Below, in pieces: positions 1 to 5,257 of a stretch of DNA of 5,257 bases (positions are counted from its first letter, which is position 1; the number at the start of each line of letters is the position of its first letter). The stretch covers positions 1 to 5,257 of the forward strand of contig JBIJDM010000202.1 of the NCBI GenBank assembly GCA_044344145.1, read 5' to 3'. Made by a program: the position numbers and the translations under genes. Below the pieces are notes generated by a model that saw only the letters and a program-made list of their open reading frames with translations, did not search any database and was not told where the DNA came from. The DNA is from JBAXGE01 sp044344145. Lineage in GTDB: Bacteria > Planctomycetota > Phycisphaerae > WQYP01.

Positions 1-55
1 GAACTGGCTGATCGCGCGCACGGAAGATAACCAAACCACCGCCGCGATCCGTTGA
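1..55 (+). CDS. C-terminal fragment of an unidentified protein (partial)
   Basis: A reading frame is open from the left edge and ends at TGA (53-55). It gives the last 17 residues, NWLIARTEDNQTTAAIR. Most codons end in G or C, as in the real genes of this window, and the base composition turns clearly AT-richer right after the stop, which suggests that a gene ends here. A weak hairpin followed by seven T's lies about 80 bases downstream. Too little is visible to name a product. The opposite strand is also open, from an ATG near 157 out through the left edge, but that ATG has no ribosome site and the frame uses AT-rich codons over 56-157. I therefore prefer the plus-strand reading, with low confidence. 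Confidence 0.35.
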   Translation, partial: NWLIARTEDNQTTAAIR

Positions 56-132
56 TTACTTTTGGCAACCGCTATAGTCATCAAGGAGATGCCCAGATAA
101 TTCACATAGATGGGGGTAGTATTTATGGCATA

Positions 133-164
133 GGATGGTGATTTTCGCCAGCCCATGTTTTTTT
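133..164 (+). terminator. Possible rho-independent terminator for the gene ending at 55
   Basis: The arms 133-140 (GGATGGTG) and 146-153 (CGCCAGCC) can pair with one A/G mismatch and one wobble around the loop ATTTT. Seven T's follow at 158-164. The four bases between stem and T-run and the imperfect stem make this a weak candidate. Its position after the partial gene and on the same strand is what supports it. Confidence 0.3.
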
Positions 165-180
165 GAGGAGGCATATTCCC

Positions 181-215
181 ATAAAAAATGACCAAGGCGG
201 TGAGCCTTGGTCATT
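181..215 (-). terminator. Rho-independent terminator of the coiled-coil protein gene
   Basis: Positions 187-198 (AATGACCAAGGC) and 204-215 are perfect reverse complements of 12 bases, with a five-base loop (199-203). Read on the minus strand, the hairpin runs directly into six U's (188-183). It begins 37 bases after the stop codon of the minus-strand gene at 253-711, which is the expected place for its terminator. There is no T-run on the plus-strand side, so it should work mainly in the minus direction. Confidence 0.85.
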
Positions 216-252
216 GGTGAGAATCGGGATATAACCTTAAACGTATGAGCGA

Positions 253-711
253 TTACTTTAAGGTGATTTGCAGGCCAGCGCGGGGATTACCCTTTTCGAT
301 AGCGCTGAGACTCAGGAAGCCTTCTTCCTGAAGTTCCTTGAGCACCCGGGCAGCCTGAATCCGACGGTCTTCGCCGAATTGAGCCAGGAATTCTGCCTGC
401 TTGACGGTCCGCAGACCACCTGTCAGTTTGCTCTTGACATCATTCACCAAAGCACTCTTTTGTTCTTTGGTCATACGGCCACGTTTGTCTTCGGATTCCG
501 TATGGGCCACTTTGCGTCCGGTGATTCCGGCGATGGCTTCATCAAGCAAATCCATTTGCTTGGACAAATCATCAATCCGAGCCTCGATTTCGTTCTTCGC
601 ATCACGGAGTTTACGTAATTGCGACTCTTTCTTCTGTTTGGCTTCGTCATCAATTTGTTGAATGGCGGCCAGGGCTTCTTGGGCCAGTGCGTTACGTGCA
701 AGATTACTCAA
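253..711 (-). CDS. Hypothetical protein: N-terminal coiled coil plus winged-helix-like C-terminus
   Basis: This gene encodes 152 residues and I do not recognise a named family. Residues about 20-62 are rich in Lys, Glu, Asp, Gln and Leu with heptad-like spacing (QLRKLRDAKNEIEARIDDL), so a coiled coil is likely. A charged linker (about 68-80, ESEDKRGR) leads to a C-terminal part of about 70 residues. That part has three predicted helices (about 82-95, 103-112, 115-130) followed by a short beta-like end (131-152). The pattern ARVLKELQEEGFLS resembles the recognition helix and wing entry of winged-helix DNA-binding proteins. The start is TTG (709-711): no in-frame ATG lies before Met53, and AGAGG sits eight bases upstream of the TTG. 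No signal peptide or membrane segment is seen, so it is probably cytoplasmic. It is a single-gene unit with its own terminator. A role as a dimeric DNA-binding or nucleoid-associated protein is inference only. Confidence 0.75.
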   Translation of the reverse strand: MSNLARNALAQEALAAIQQIDDEAKQKKESQLRKLRDAKNEIEARIDDLSKQMDLLDEAIAGITGRKVAHTESEDKRGRMTKEQKSALVNDVKSKLTGGLRTVKQAEFLAQFGEDRRIQAARVLKELQEEGFLSLSAIEKGNPRAGLQITLK

Positions 712-725
712 GTTAGTATCCTCTA
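712..725 (-). promoter_or_regulatory. Ribosome binding site that decides the TTG start at 711
   Basis: On the minus strand the sequence TAGAGGATACTAAC directly precedes TTG. The purine-rich AGAGG lies eight bases from the start, an ordinary spacing. Since there is no upstream ATG or GTG in frame with comparable support, it points to TTG as the true start codon. Confidence 0.6.
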
Positions 726-765
726 CAAAAGGGGGTTAAATGGATTAATCACCAAACATCGTCTC

Positions 766-794
766 ATTGTACAGACCTGATATGCTGGATGCAA
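766..794 (-). promoter_or_regulatory. Candidate sigma-70-type promoter for the coiled-coil protein gene
   Basis: On the minus strand TTGCAT (794-789) is followed after exactly 17 bases by TACAAT (771-766). TACAAT matches the -10 consensus at five of six positions; TTGCAT matches the -35 at three. Transcription would begin near 759, giving a leader of about 48 bases. The consensus is from model bacteria and may be looser in this lineage. Confidence 0.4.
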
Positions 795-828
795 ATTTGA
801 GGTAAGTAAATTAGATAAATTGCGGTCT

Positions 829-857
829 TTTACGTCGGGCATAGCTGGAAAAATAAT
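829..857 (+). promoter_or_regulatory. Candidate sigma-70-type promoter for the GH88 gene
   Basis: TTTACG (829-834) and AATAAT (852-857) are separated by 17 bases, matching the -35 and -10 consensus at four and five positions. Transcription would begin near 864, about 48 bases before the start codon. Found by eye only. Confidence 0.35.
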
Positions 858-911
858 GACTTTTGCCGTAGCATGCTGCCCTCATTCTTGTGCTTTTGAG
901 GAGTTAATGGA

Positions 912-2321
912 ATGAAACTTGAACTTGCCCCCGCTTTGACGGCTTTAAAGCCCGCCCTGAATCAGGTTTTTGATCTGGCTGCGGCCAAGATTTCGGCCTT
1001 GGACCGGGCATGGGACAGTAAACGCGGTACCCCGGTATTCACCGTGACCGGGCAATATACCACCCGGGGTTGGACGGAATGGACCCAGGGGTTCCAGTAT
1101 GGCATGGCCATTCTGCAATTTGACGGCACCGGTGATCGGGCCATGCTGGATATGGGCCGGCGGATGACCACGCTGCGGATGGCTCCGCATGTGTCGCATA
1201 TCGGCGTTCATGACCATGGCTTCAATAATGTTTCGACCTATGGCAACCTGCGCCGGCTGATGCGGGAAGGGAAAATCGCTCATAACCAGAGTGAACTGGA
1301 TTTTTACGAAATGGCCCTGAAAGCCAGCGGCGCCGTGCAGGCCGCCCGCTGGACGTCCATTCCGGGCAATCCCGCCGAACGTCCGACGGATCGCGATACC
1401 GGTTACATCCATTCGTTCAACGGTCCGCACTCGTTGTTCTCGGATACCATCCGCTCGGTGCGGGCGCTGATGGTGGCCTGGCAACTGAACCATGCGCTGA
1501 TGGGCGAAAATGACCGGGCGATTGATCTGCTCAAACGTGGGCTGCAACATGGTTTGACCACGGCCCAATACAACGTGTACTACGGCAAGGGGCGCGATGT
1601 GTATGACACCCCAGCCGAAGCCGGCCGGGTGGTGCATGAATCCATCTTCAATGTGACCGATGGCCGCTATCGCTGCCCGAGCACGCAGCAGGGGTATTCG
1701 CCCTTCAGCACGTGGACGCGCGGGTTGGCGTGGATTCTCTGCGGCTATGCCGAAGATCTGGAATTTTTGGAAACGTTGCGCGATGAAGTATGGCTGGGCA
1801 TCGGTATGGATACAGCCGCGGTACTGGCCAAGTTCACCGCCGCCGCGCAGGCCACCGCCGAGTGGTATATCAAACATAGTTTTGATGACGGTATGGTGTA
1901 TTGGGACGCCGGGGCGCCGGGGATTCCCACCAGCAACAATTATCAGGGGATTTCGGACCCGTACAATAACCACGAGCCGATGGATTCGTCCGCTGCGGCA
2001 ATTGCCGCGCAGGGCTTCTTCCGGTTGGCCAATGTGATTCGCAAGACGGATGGTGTGGCGGCGGAACGCTATCGTGCTGCGGCCTTGCTGATTGCCAAGA
2101 CGCTGTTTGCCACGCCGTATCTGGCGACCGATCCCACCCATCAGGGTTTGCTATTGCATAGTGTGTATCACCGTCCGAACAACTGGGACCATATCCCCGC
2201 GGGTAAGAATATTCCGTGTGGTGAGTCCAGCATGTGGGGTGATTATCACGGGCTGGAATTGGCGCTGCTGCTCAAGCGGGCCGCCGAGAATCAGCCGTAT
2301 TACGTATTCTTTGACCGGTAA
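912..2321 (+). CDS. Glycoside hydrolase family 88 protein (unsaturated glucuronyl hydrolase type)
   Basis: This gene encodes 469 residues. GH88 enzymes remove the 4,5-unsaturated uronic acid left at the non-reducing end by polysaccharide lyases, by hydrating its double bond. Family landmarks appear in order: WTQGFQYGMAIL (57-68), HDHGF (100-104), FSDTIRS (176-182), a QGYSPFSTWTRGLAW segment (260-274), DSSAAAIAA (358-366) and MWGDYHGLELALLL (441-454). Asp101 and Asp178 fall where the two catalytic aspartates of characterised unsaturated glucuronyl hydrolases (Asp88 and Asp149 in the Bacillus GL1 enzyme) are expected. No signal peptide is visible, so it should act in the cytoplasm on imported oligosaccharides. 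The start ATG has GAGGAG (898-903) eight bases upstream; an ATG at 907 is followed after one codon by TGA and is not used. At 469 residues it is longer than the roughly 370-400 of typical members. No lyase, transporter or regulator is adjacent, so the exact substrate is unknown; a GH105-like specificity is the main alternative. Confidence 0.85.
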   Translation: MKLELAPALTALKPALNQVFDLAAAKISALDRAWDSKRGTPVFTVTGQYTTRGWTEWTQGFQYGMAILQFDGTGDRAMLDMGRRMTTLRMAPHVSHIGVHDHGFNNVSTYGNLRRLMREGKIAHNQSELDFYEMALKASGAVQAARWTSIPGNPAERPTDRDTGYIHSFNGPHSLFSDTIRSVRALMVAWQLNHALMGENDRAIDLLKRGLQHGLTTAQYNVYYGKGRDVYDTPAEAGRVVHESIFNVTDGRYRCPSTQQGYSPFSTWTRGLAWILCGYAEDLEFLETLRDEVWLGIGMDTAAVLAKFTAAAQATAEWYIKHSFDDGMVYWDAGAPGIPTSNNYQGISDPYNNHEPMDSSAAAIAAQGFFRLANVIRKTDGVAAERYRAAALLIAKTLFATPYLATDPTHQGLLLHSVYHRPNNWDHIPAGKNIPCGESSMWGDYHGLELALLLKRAAENQPYYVFFDR

Positions 2322-2367
2322 GTGGGCCGGATTCCACAGACGGTGCAGGCAAAGCAGGGGGGGCGTG

Positions 2368-3150
2368 TTACAGCGTCCCGCCAATGGTTTCGTGCACACT
2401 GCGCGGGGCGGAAATAATCAGCTTGTTGCCGATGGCTTTGATCGAGCCTTTACCGCCACCAGCCTGCCAGATTTCCGGGCGCACGGTGGTCTGGATGGTA
2501 TCCACAATATTCTGCATGACTTCCTTGGCGGTGGGGGCCGGGGTGCCAGCGGCTTGCTGGGGTGGTTGGAACAGGGTACTACCGCCGGAGGACTTGGAAT
2601 TTCCACCACTGCTACTGACGCCGCCGTTCATACTTTCGGCCAGATTCAGACTGGGCACGGTGGAACGATCCATGGGGGTGGACATCAGCACCAGATCATC
2701 GAGGGGATAAACCTTGGTAATGAGTTTGGTATCGGCCTGGGCCTGGGTGGTGATGTGGATGACGTTGTCTTCCACACCGATATCCATTGGTACGGTGGGG
2801 GCGGCCTGAGCCAGCGCGGTGGCCAGTGCTTTTTTGACGGTGACATCCGCCAGCGTTAATTGAATGGTCGTGGTGCGGGCCACGCCAGCGGCTTCCAGAA
2901 CTTTCCAATCTACGAGCACATTCGCCCCGGTAAAGGTGCGGATGTAGGTGATAAAATTGTCCAAGGTGGTTTCATCAGCGGTGAATTTGCCGAGGGTCAT
3001 ATTAATGGCGGTCTTGGCCAGGATGGCCACGGCGGGGGTGTGATCCACACTGGCGGTGGGAGTTGCCGGTTGGGTGGTGGCCTGGGCGTAGAGCCAAACC
3101 GGAGCAGCAATCATGGCCATGGCTACCAACACGATGGTGTACTTACGCAT
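2368..3150 (-). CDS. Exported protein with secretin/TonB short N-terminal (STN)-like domain
   Basis: This gene encodes 260 residues. Residues 1-22 form a signal peptide (MRKY, then a hydrophobic stretch ending VWLYAQA), with likely cleavage after Ala24, leaving a mature start TTQPATPT. Residues about 50-135 show the STN-like pattern: a segment around LDNFITYIRTFTGANVLVDW (63-82), then IQLTLADVTVKKALATAL (96-113), then DNVIHITT (128-135). This small beta-alpha-beta fold occurs at the N-terminus of secretins and TonB receptors. A KVYPLDDLV segment (146-154) follows, then a Ser/Gly/Pro/Gln-rich linker (about 160-205). The last block has RPEIWQAGGGKGSI (224-237) and GNKLIISAPRSVHETI (241-256). 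No secretin pore domain follows. Planctomycete genomes commonly encode such stand-alone exported proteins of unknown role. The ATG has GGGAG nine bases upstream. The protein ends just after SVHETIGGTL, slightly earlier than I would expect for this block, so a small C-terminal loss is possible. Confidence 0.75.
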   Translation of the reverse strand: MRKYTIVLVAMAMIAAPVWLYAQATTQPATPTASVDHTPAVAILAKTAINMTLGKFTADETTLDNFITYIRTFTGANVLVDWKVLEAAGVARTTTIQLTLADVTVKKALATALAQAAPTVPMDIGVEDNVIHITTQAQADTKLITKVYPLDDLVLMSTPMDRSTVPSLNLAESMNGGVSSSGGNSKSSGGSTLFQPPQQAAGTPAPTAKEVMQNIVDTIQTTVRPEIWQAGGGKGSIKAIGNKLIISAPRSVHETIGGTL

Positions 3151-3194
3151 GTGTGAAATCTCCCAAAACGACCGCCCCGGCCAACATCAGCCGA

Positions 3195-3222
3195 AGCATA
3201 TCATTAAGTCTAACCATATCAA
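3195..3222 (-). promoter_or_regulatory. Candidate promoter for the STN-domain protein gene
   Basis: On the minus strand TTGATA (3222-3217) and TATGCT (3200-3195) are 16 bases apart. TTGATA matches the -35 consensus at five of six positions and TATGCT the -10 at four. A TG one base before the -10 (TGATATGCT) makes an extended -10 element. The expected transcript start near 3188 would give a leader of about 38 bases. Confidence 0.45.
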
Positions 3223-3259
3223 GTTTAAAAAGCCAGCAAAATCTCTTGCTTTCGCTCTC

Positions 3260-3288
3260 ATGACAAGCAGGCAGTAAAGGAGTAGAAT
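3260..3288 (+). promoter_or_regulatory. Candidate promoter for nuoC-nuoD
   Basis: ATGACA (3260-3265) and TAGAAT (3283-3288) are separated by 17 bases, each matching its consensus hexamer at five of six positions. Transcription would start near 3295, leaving about 29 bases before the nuoC ATG. This is the best plus-strand match in the intergenic region and suggests that the unit begins at nuoC. Confidence 0.5.
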
Positions 3289-3323
3289 GCCCCTTTTAGG
3301 ACCTTTGAGCAGGACTATTGTAT

Positions 3324-3872
3324 ATGGCCAGTCCCATCGCCGTCGCAGAAGTGTTAACCCAGGCCTTCGGGCCGGGGGTGTTGCTGGAAACGCATTTGGA
3401 AGGCAGCCACCCGCATGTGGTGGTGGCTGCGGCTGTTTGGCCGCAGGTGGCGGAAATGCTGAAAAACGATCCGCGCCTGGATTTTGCCATGTTGCGCAGC
3501 ATTACGGGGCTGGATTACCCCCAACGGCAGCAAATTGTGGCGGCCTACGACCTGCTAAGTCTGACGCAGCATGCCGAATTCTGCGTCAAAGTGGCCGTGG
3601 AACGCACCCATGCGGTGATTCCTTCGGTGGCGGCCATCTGGCCGGCGGCCGATTGGCATGAACGCGAAGCTTATGACCTGTTTGGGATTAACTTTACCGG
3701 CCACCCTGATGTGGTCACCGAGGCCGGTGCCACCCACCCCCGACGGATTCTCCTCCCGGACGATTGGCAGGGCTTCCCCCTGCGTAAAGATTATGAATTT
3801 CCGCGCGAATATCAGGGGATTCCGGGGAGTGTCGAATTGGATTGGGCGCAAAAACCCAACTATCCCAAGTAA
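3324..3872 (+). CDS. nuoC: NADH-quinone oxidoreductase subunit C (complex I 30-kDa subunit)
   Basis: This gene encodes 182 residues, close to the usual size of separate bacterial NuoC proteins. NuoC is a peripheral-arm subunit of respiratory complex I. It carries no cofactor and packs against NuoD, helping to form the connecting module next to the quinone site on the cytoplasmic side of the membrane. The family signature is clear: HEREAYDLFGINFTGHPD (112-129), then RRILLPDDWQGFPLRKDY (140-157). Between the two halves are about ten extra residues (VVTEAGATHP, 130-139), whereas typical members go almost directly from GHPD to RRIL. I chose ATG at 3324, because AGGA (3311-3314) lies nine bases before it; the in-frame TTG at 3318 is only three bases from that site. 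nuoD follows after 42 bases. nuoB is not upstream; a divergent STN-protein gene is there instead. Confidence 0.93.
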   Translation: MASPIAVAEVLTQAFGPGVLLETHLEGSHPHVVVAAAVWPQVAEMLKNDPRLDFAMLRSITGLDYPQRQQIVAAYDLLSLTQHAEFCVKVAVERTHAVIPSVAAIWPAADWHEREAYDLFGINFTGHPDVVTEAGATHPRRILLPDDWQGFPLRKDYEFPREYQGIPGSVELDWAQKPNYPK

Positions 3873-3914
3873 ACCCCGGAACGACTTTTGGCGCGCTTTT
3901 GTAAGGTTGGAACC

Positions 3915-5084
3915 ATGACGCAGACGCAAGTTAAAAACTATATCACCCTGCCTGATGTGGACATTGATCAGGATGTGCAGACCGAAGAAATGCTGGTCAA
4001 TATGGGCCCGCAGCACCCCTCCACGCACGGCGTGCTCCGGCTGGTGCTGCGTACCGATGGCGAGATGGTGCTGGAAGCGATTCCGCATATCGGCTATCTG
4101 CATCGTTGCGCGGAAAAGATCGGCGAAAACGTCGCCTACAACCAGTTTACACCGTATACCGATCGCATGGATTACGTGGCGGGTATGAACAATAACGTGG
4201 GTTGGTGCGAAGCGGTGGAACGCCTGGCCAAGATCGAATTGCCCCGCCGGGCGCAGTTTATCCGCGTGATTATGTGCGAATTGAACCGCATCGCGTCGCA
4301 CTTGGTGGCGTTTGGAACTTATGCGCTGGATTTGGGCGCTTTCACGCCCTTCCTGTATGCCTTCCGGGAACGTGAGTTCTGTCTGGATTTATTCGAGGCG
4401 GCCTGCGGGGCGCGCCTGACCTACAGCTACGCCACCCCCGGCGGTTTGATGCATGATCTCACGCCGGATTGGGTTGCCAAATGCAGCGAATTCTTGGATT
4501 ACTTTGAACCCAAGATTGCCGAATATGATCAGTTATTGACCTATAACCACATCTTCGTGAAGCGGACGGCCAATGTCGGGGTGATTACCCCCAAGCTGGC
4601 CACCGATTACGGCCTGACCGGGCCGATTTTACGCTCTGCGGGTGTGAAGTGGGATTTGCGGCGTGATCTGCCTTATTTGGTCTATCCCGAACTGGAGTTT
4701 GATATTCCGGTGGGCACCGGCCGGATGGGGCAGGTCGGCGATTGCTGGGATCGTTACAACGTGCGTCTGGATGAGATTCGCCAGTCGGTGCGGATTCTGC
4801 GTCAGGCGCTGAAGATGCTGCCGGAAGGTCCGTATCGGATTGCCTTGCCGCGCATTTTCAAAGTGCCTGCCGGTGAAGTGTATGTGGAAACCGAAGGCGC
4901 CCGTGGTCAGTTGGGCTTCTATCTGGAAAGCCAGGGCGGCCCGGTGCCGTACCGCATGAAAGCGCGGGGCCCGAGCTTCTGTAATATCAGTGTCATCCCC
5001 GCCTTGTGCAAAGACTGTCTGCTGGGCGATGTGCCCGCGATTGTCGGGTCTCTGGATATGGTGCTGGGCGAATGCGACCGGTAA
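3915..5084 (+). CDS. nuoD: NADH-quinone oxidoreductase subunit D (complex I 49-kDa subunit)
   Basis: This gene encodes 389 residues, near full length for the family (about 380-420). NuoD forms, with NuoB, the quinone-reduction site at the base of the complex I peripheral arm. Visible signatures are NMGPQHPSTHGVLRL (29-43), HIGYLHRCAEK (58-68), YTDRMDYV (81-88), GARLTYSYATPGG (165-177), RGPSFCN (351-357) and GSLDMVLGECDR at the C-terminus. His38 and Tyr87, the quinone head-group ligands known from the Thermus structure, are both present. The cysteine pairs that bind nickel in related [NiFe] hydrogenases are absent, so this is the complex I version. The start ATG has AAGG (3903-3906) eight bases upstream; a TTG at 3888 would add nine residues that do not look conserved. 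The C-terminus has four cysteines (356, 365, 368, 387), more than I expect for the family. The next gene starts inside the end of nuoD. Confidence 0.95.
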   Translation: MTQTQVKNYITLPDVDIDQDVQTEEMLVNMGPQHPSTHGVLRLVLRTDGEMVLEAIPHIGYLHRCAEKIGENVAYNQFTPYTDRMDYVAGMNNNVGWCEAVERLAKIELPRRAQFIRVIMCELNRIASHLVAFGTYALDLGAFTPFLYAFREREFCLDLFEAACGARLTYSYATPGGLMHDLTPDWVAKCSEFLDYFEPKIAEYDQLLTYNHIFVKRTANVGVITPKLATDYGLTGPILRSAGVKWDLRRDLPYLVYPELEFDIPVGTGRMGQVGDCWDRYNVRLDEIRQSVRILRQALKMLPEGPYRIALPRIFKVPAGEVYVETEGARGQLGFYLESQGGPVPYRMKARGPSFCNISVIPALCKDCLLGDVPAIVGSLDMVLGECDR

Positions 5085-5257
5085 CCACTGTCAGTACCGC
5101 GCAGGAAACGCACGGGGCGCTGTTGACCCCGGCGGGAGTGGGGGCCTTGGCGGTATTAGGGCTGTGGGGGCCGTGCGCGGTGGCGATTGCGGAGCAACTG
5201 GCTGGCGGGAAAAAAGCCAATATCAACAAACCTGTGCGGGTCGAGTGGCAGGTGGAT
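5072..5257 (+). CDS. N-terminus of a TrmE/MnmE-like GTPase (partial)
   Basis: The frame opens with ATG at 5072, overlaps the last 13 bases of nuoD in another frame, and continues open for 62 codons to the right edge. Residues about 15-45 (ALLTPAGVGALAVLGLWG, then PCAVAIAEQLAGG) follow the TP-x-G-x-G...V...G...A-x-x-IAE pattern at the start of TrmE/MnmE, the folate-binding domain of the tRNA-U34 modification GTPase (compare ATPPGRGGVGILRISG in E. coli). The arginine of the usual PGRGG is Val here, and the tail IAEQLAGGKKANINKPVRVEW does not match classical MnmE well. It may therefore belong to the divergent TrmE-like GTPases found in planctomycetes. The G domain that would settle this lies outside the window. 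The overlap suggests translational coupling with nuoD; only a weak GGGCG precedes the ATG. Confidence 0.55.
   Translation, partial: MRPVTTVSTAQETHGALLTPAGVGALAVLGLWGPCAVAIAEQLAGGKKANINKPVRVEWQVD

Noticed and set aside
1..159. Minus-strand open frame from an ATG near 157 through the left edge
   Set aside because: No ribosome site precedes the ATG (the upstream bases resemble the complement of one), and codon use over 56-157 is AT-rich and unlike the other genes. The plus-strand C-terminus ending at 55 explains the composition change better, though I cannot exclude it.
166..220. AGGAGG at 166-171 followed by ATG at 188 with a ten-codon frame
   Set aside because: The spacing is too long, and the frame lies entirely within the terminator hairpin of the opposite-strand gene.
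870..877. AGCATGCT palindrome upstream of the GH88 gene as an operator
   Set aside because: An eight-base palindrome is expected by chance at this length, and the flanks do not extend the symmetry convincingly.
945..2141. A 398-codon open frame on the minus strand antisense to the GH88 gene
   Set aside because: It lies wholly within a gene with clear GH88 motifs. Its product is rich in Arg, Gly, His and Ile without recognisable domains, as expected from the reverse of GC-rich coding DNA, and I see no reason to prefer it.
2322..2367. Possible bidirectional terminator between the convergent GH88 and STN genes
   Set aside because: Only a five-pair stem (GTGGG with TCCAC, including one wobble) is visible and there is no T-run on either strand.
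2092..2859. A 255-codon plus-strand open frame across the end of the GH88 gene and into the STN gene
   Set aside because: It spans parts of two well-supported genes in other frames, and its product is a Gly/Arg-rich sequence without a domain. It is a frame shadow.
3287..3661. ATG at 3287 with AAAGGAG just upstream, opening a 124-codon frame that overlaps nuoC
   Set aside because: The product is Arg/Gly/Cys-rich and out of frame with nuoC, which has its own ribosome site. The ATG overlaps the likely -10 element, so the AAAGGAG would lie upstream of the transcript start.
3555..4301. A 248-codon minus-strand open frame antisense to nuoC and nuoD
   Set aside because: It covers the conserved coding regions of both complex I genes and has no ribosome site or recognisable domain.

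Overview
The window looks like a chromosomal segment from a free-living Gram-negative-type bacterium, most likely a member of the Planctomycetota (Phycisphaerae or a relative). The main clue is the exported protein on the minus strand. Its mature N-terminus begins with the ATTQPA-type stretch common in that group, and it has the secretin/TonB short N-terminal (STN)-like architecture often seen in planctomycete genomes. Moderately high GC, an occasional TTG start and a divergent TrmE-like GTPase start fit this but do not prove it. The assignment is an inference; there is no rRNA or other phylogenetic marker here apart from nuoC and nuoD.

Layout from left to right: (1) positions 1-55 probably hold the last 17 codons of a plus-strand gene, with a weak terminator-like hairpin after it. 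(2) A minus-strand gene (253-711) encodes a 152-residue coiled-coil plus winged-helix-like protein. It starts at TTG behind a good ribosome site and ends before a 12-bp perfect hairpin with a U-tract. (3) A 200-bp divergent intergenic region carries one plausible promoter for each flanking gene. (4) A plus-strand gene (912-2321) encodes a 469-residue glycoside hydrolase of the GH88 (unsaturated glucuronyl hydrolase) type. (5) It converges on a minus-strand gene (2368-3150) for a secreted STN-domain protein. (6) A second divergent intergenic region has a promoter candidate in each direction. (7) The plus-strand genes nuoC (3324-3872) and nuoD (3915-5084) encode two peripheral-arm subunits of respiratory complex I. 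(8) A gene that overlaps the end of nuoD and runs off the right edge starts like the N-terminal domain of TrmE/MnmE GTPases.

Functionally, this is a mixture of housekeeping respiration (NuoC and NuoD form the quinone-proximal part of the NADH:quinone oxidoreductase arm), cytoplasmic breakdown of unsaturated uronate-containing oligosaccharides (GH88), and two proteins of unknown role. The genes form at least four transcription units. The only clear operon is nuoC-nuoD-(TrmE-like), which is unusual because nuoA/nuoB do not lie before it and nuoE or another nuo gene does not follow. I see no tRNA, rRNA, CRISPR array, insertion sequence, or phage or defence gene, and no convincing evidence for a new multi-gene system in this window.
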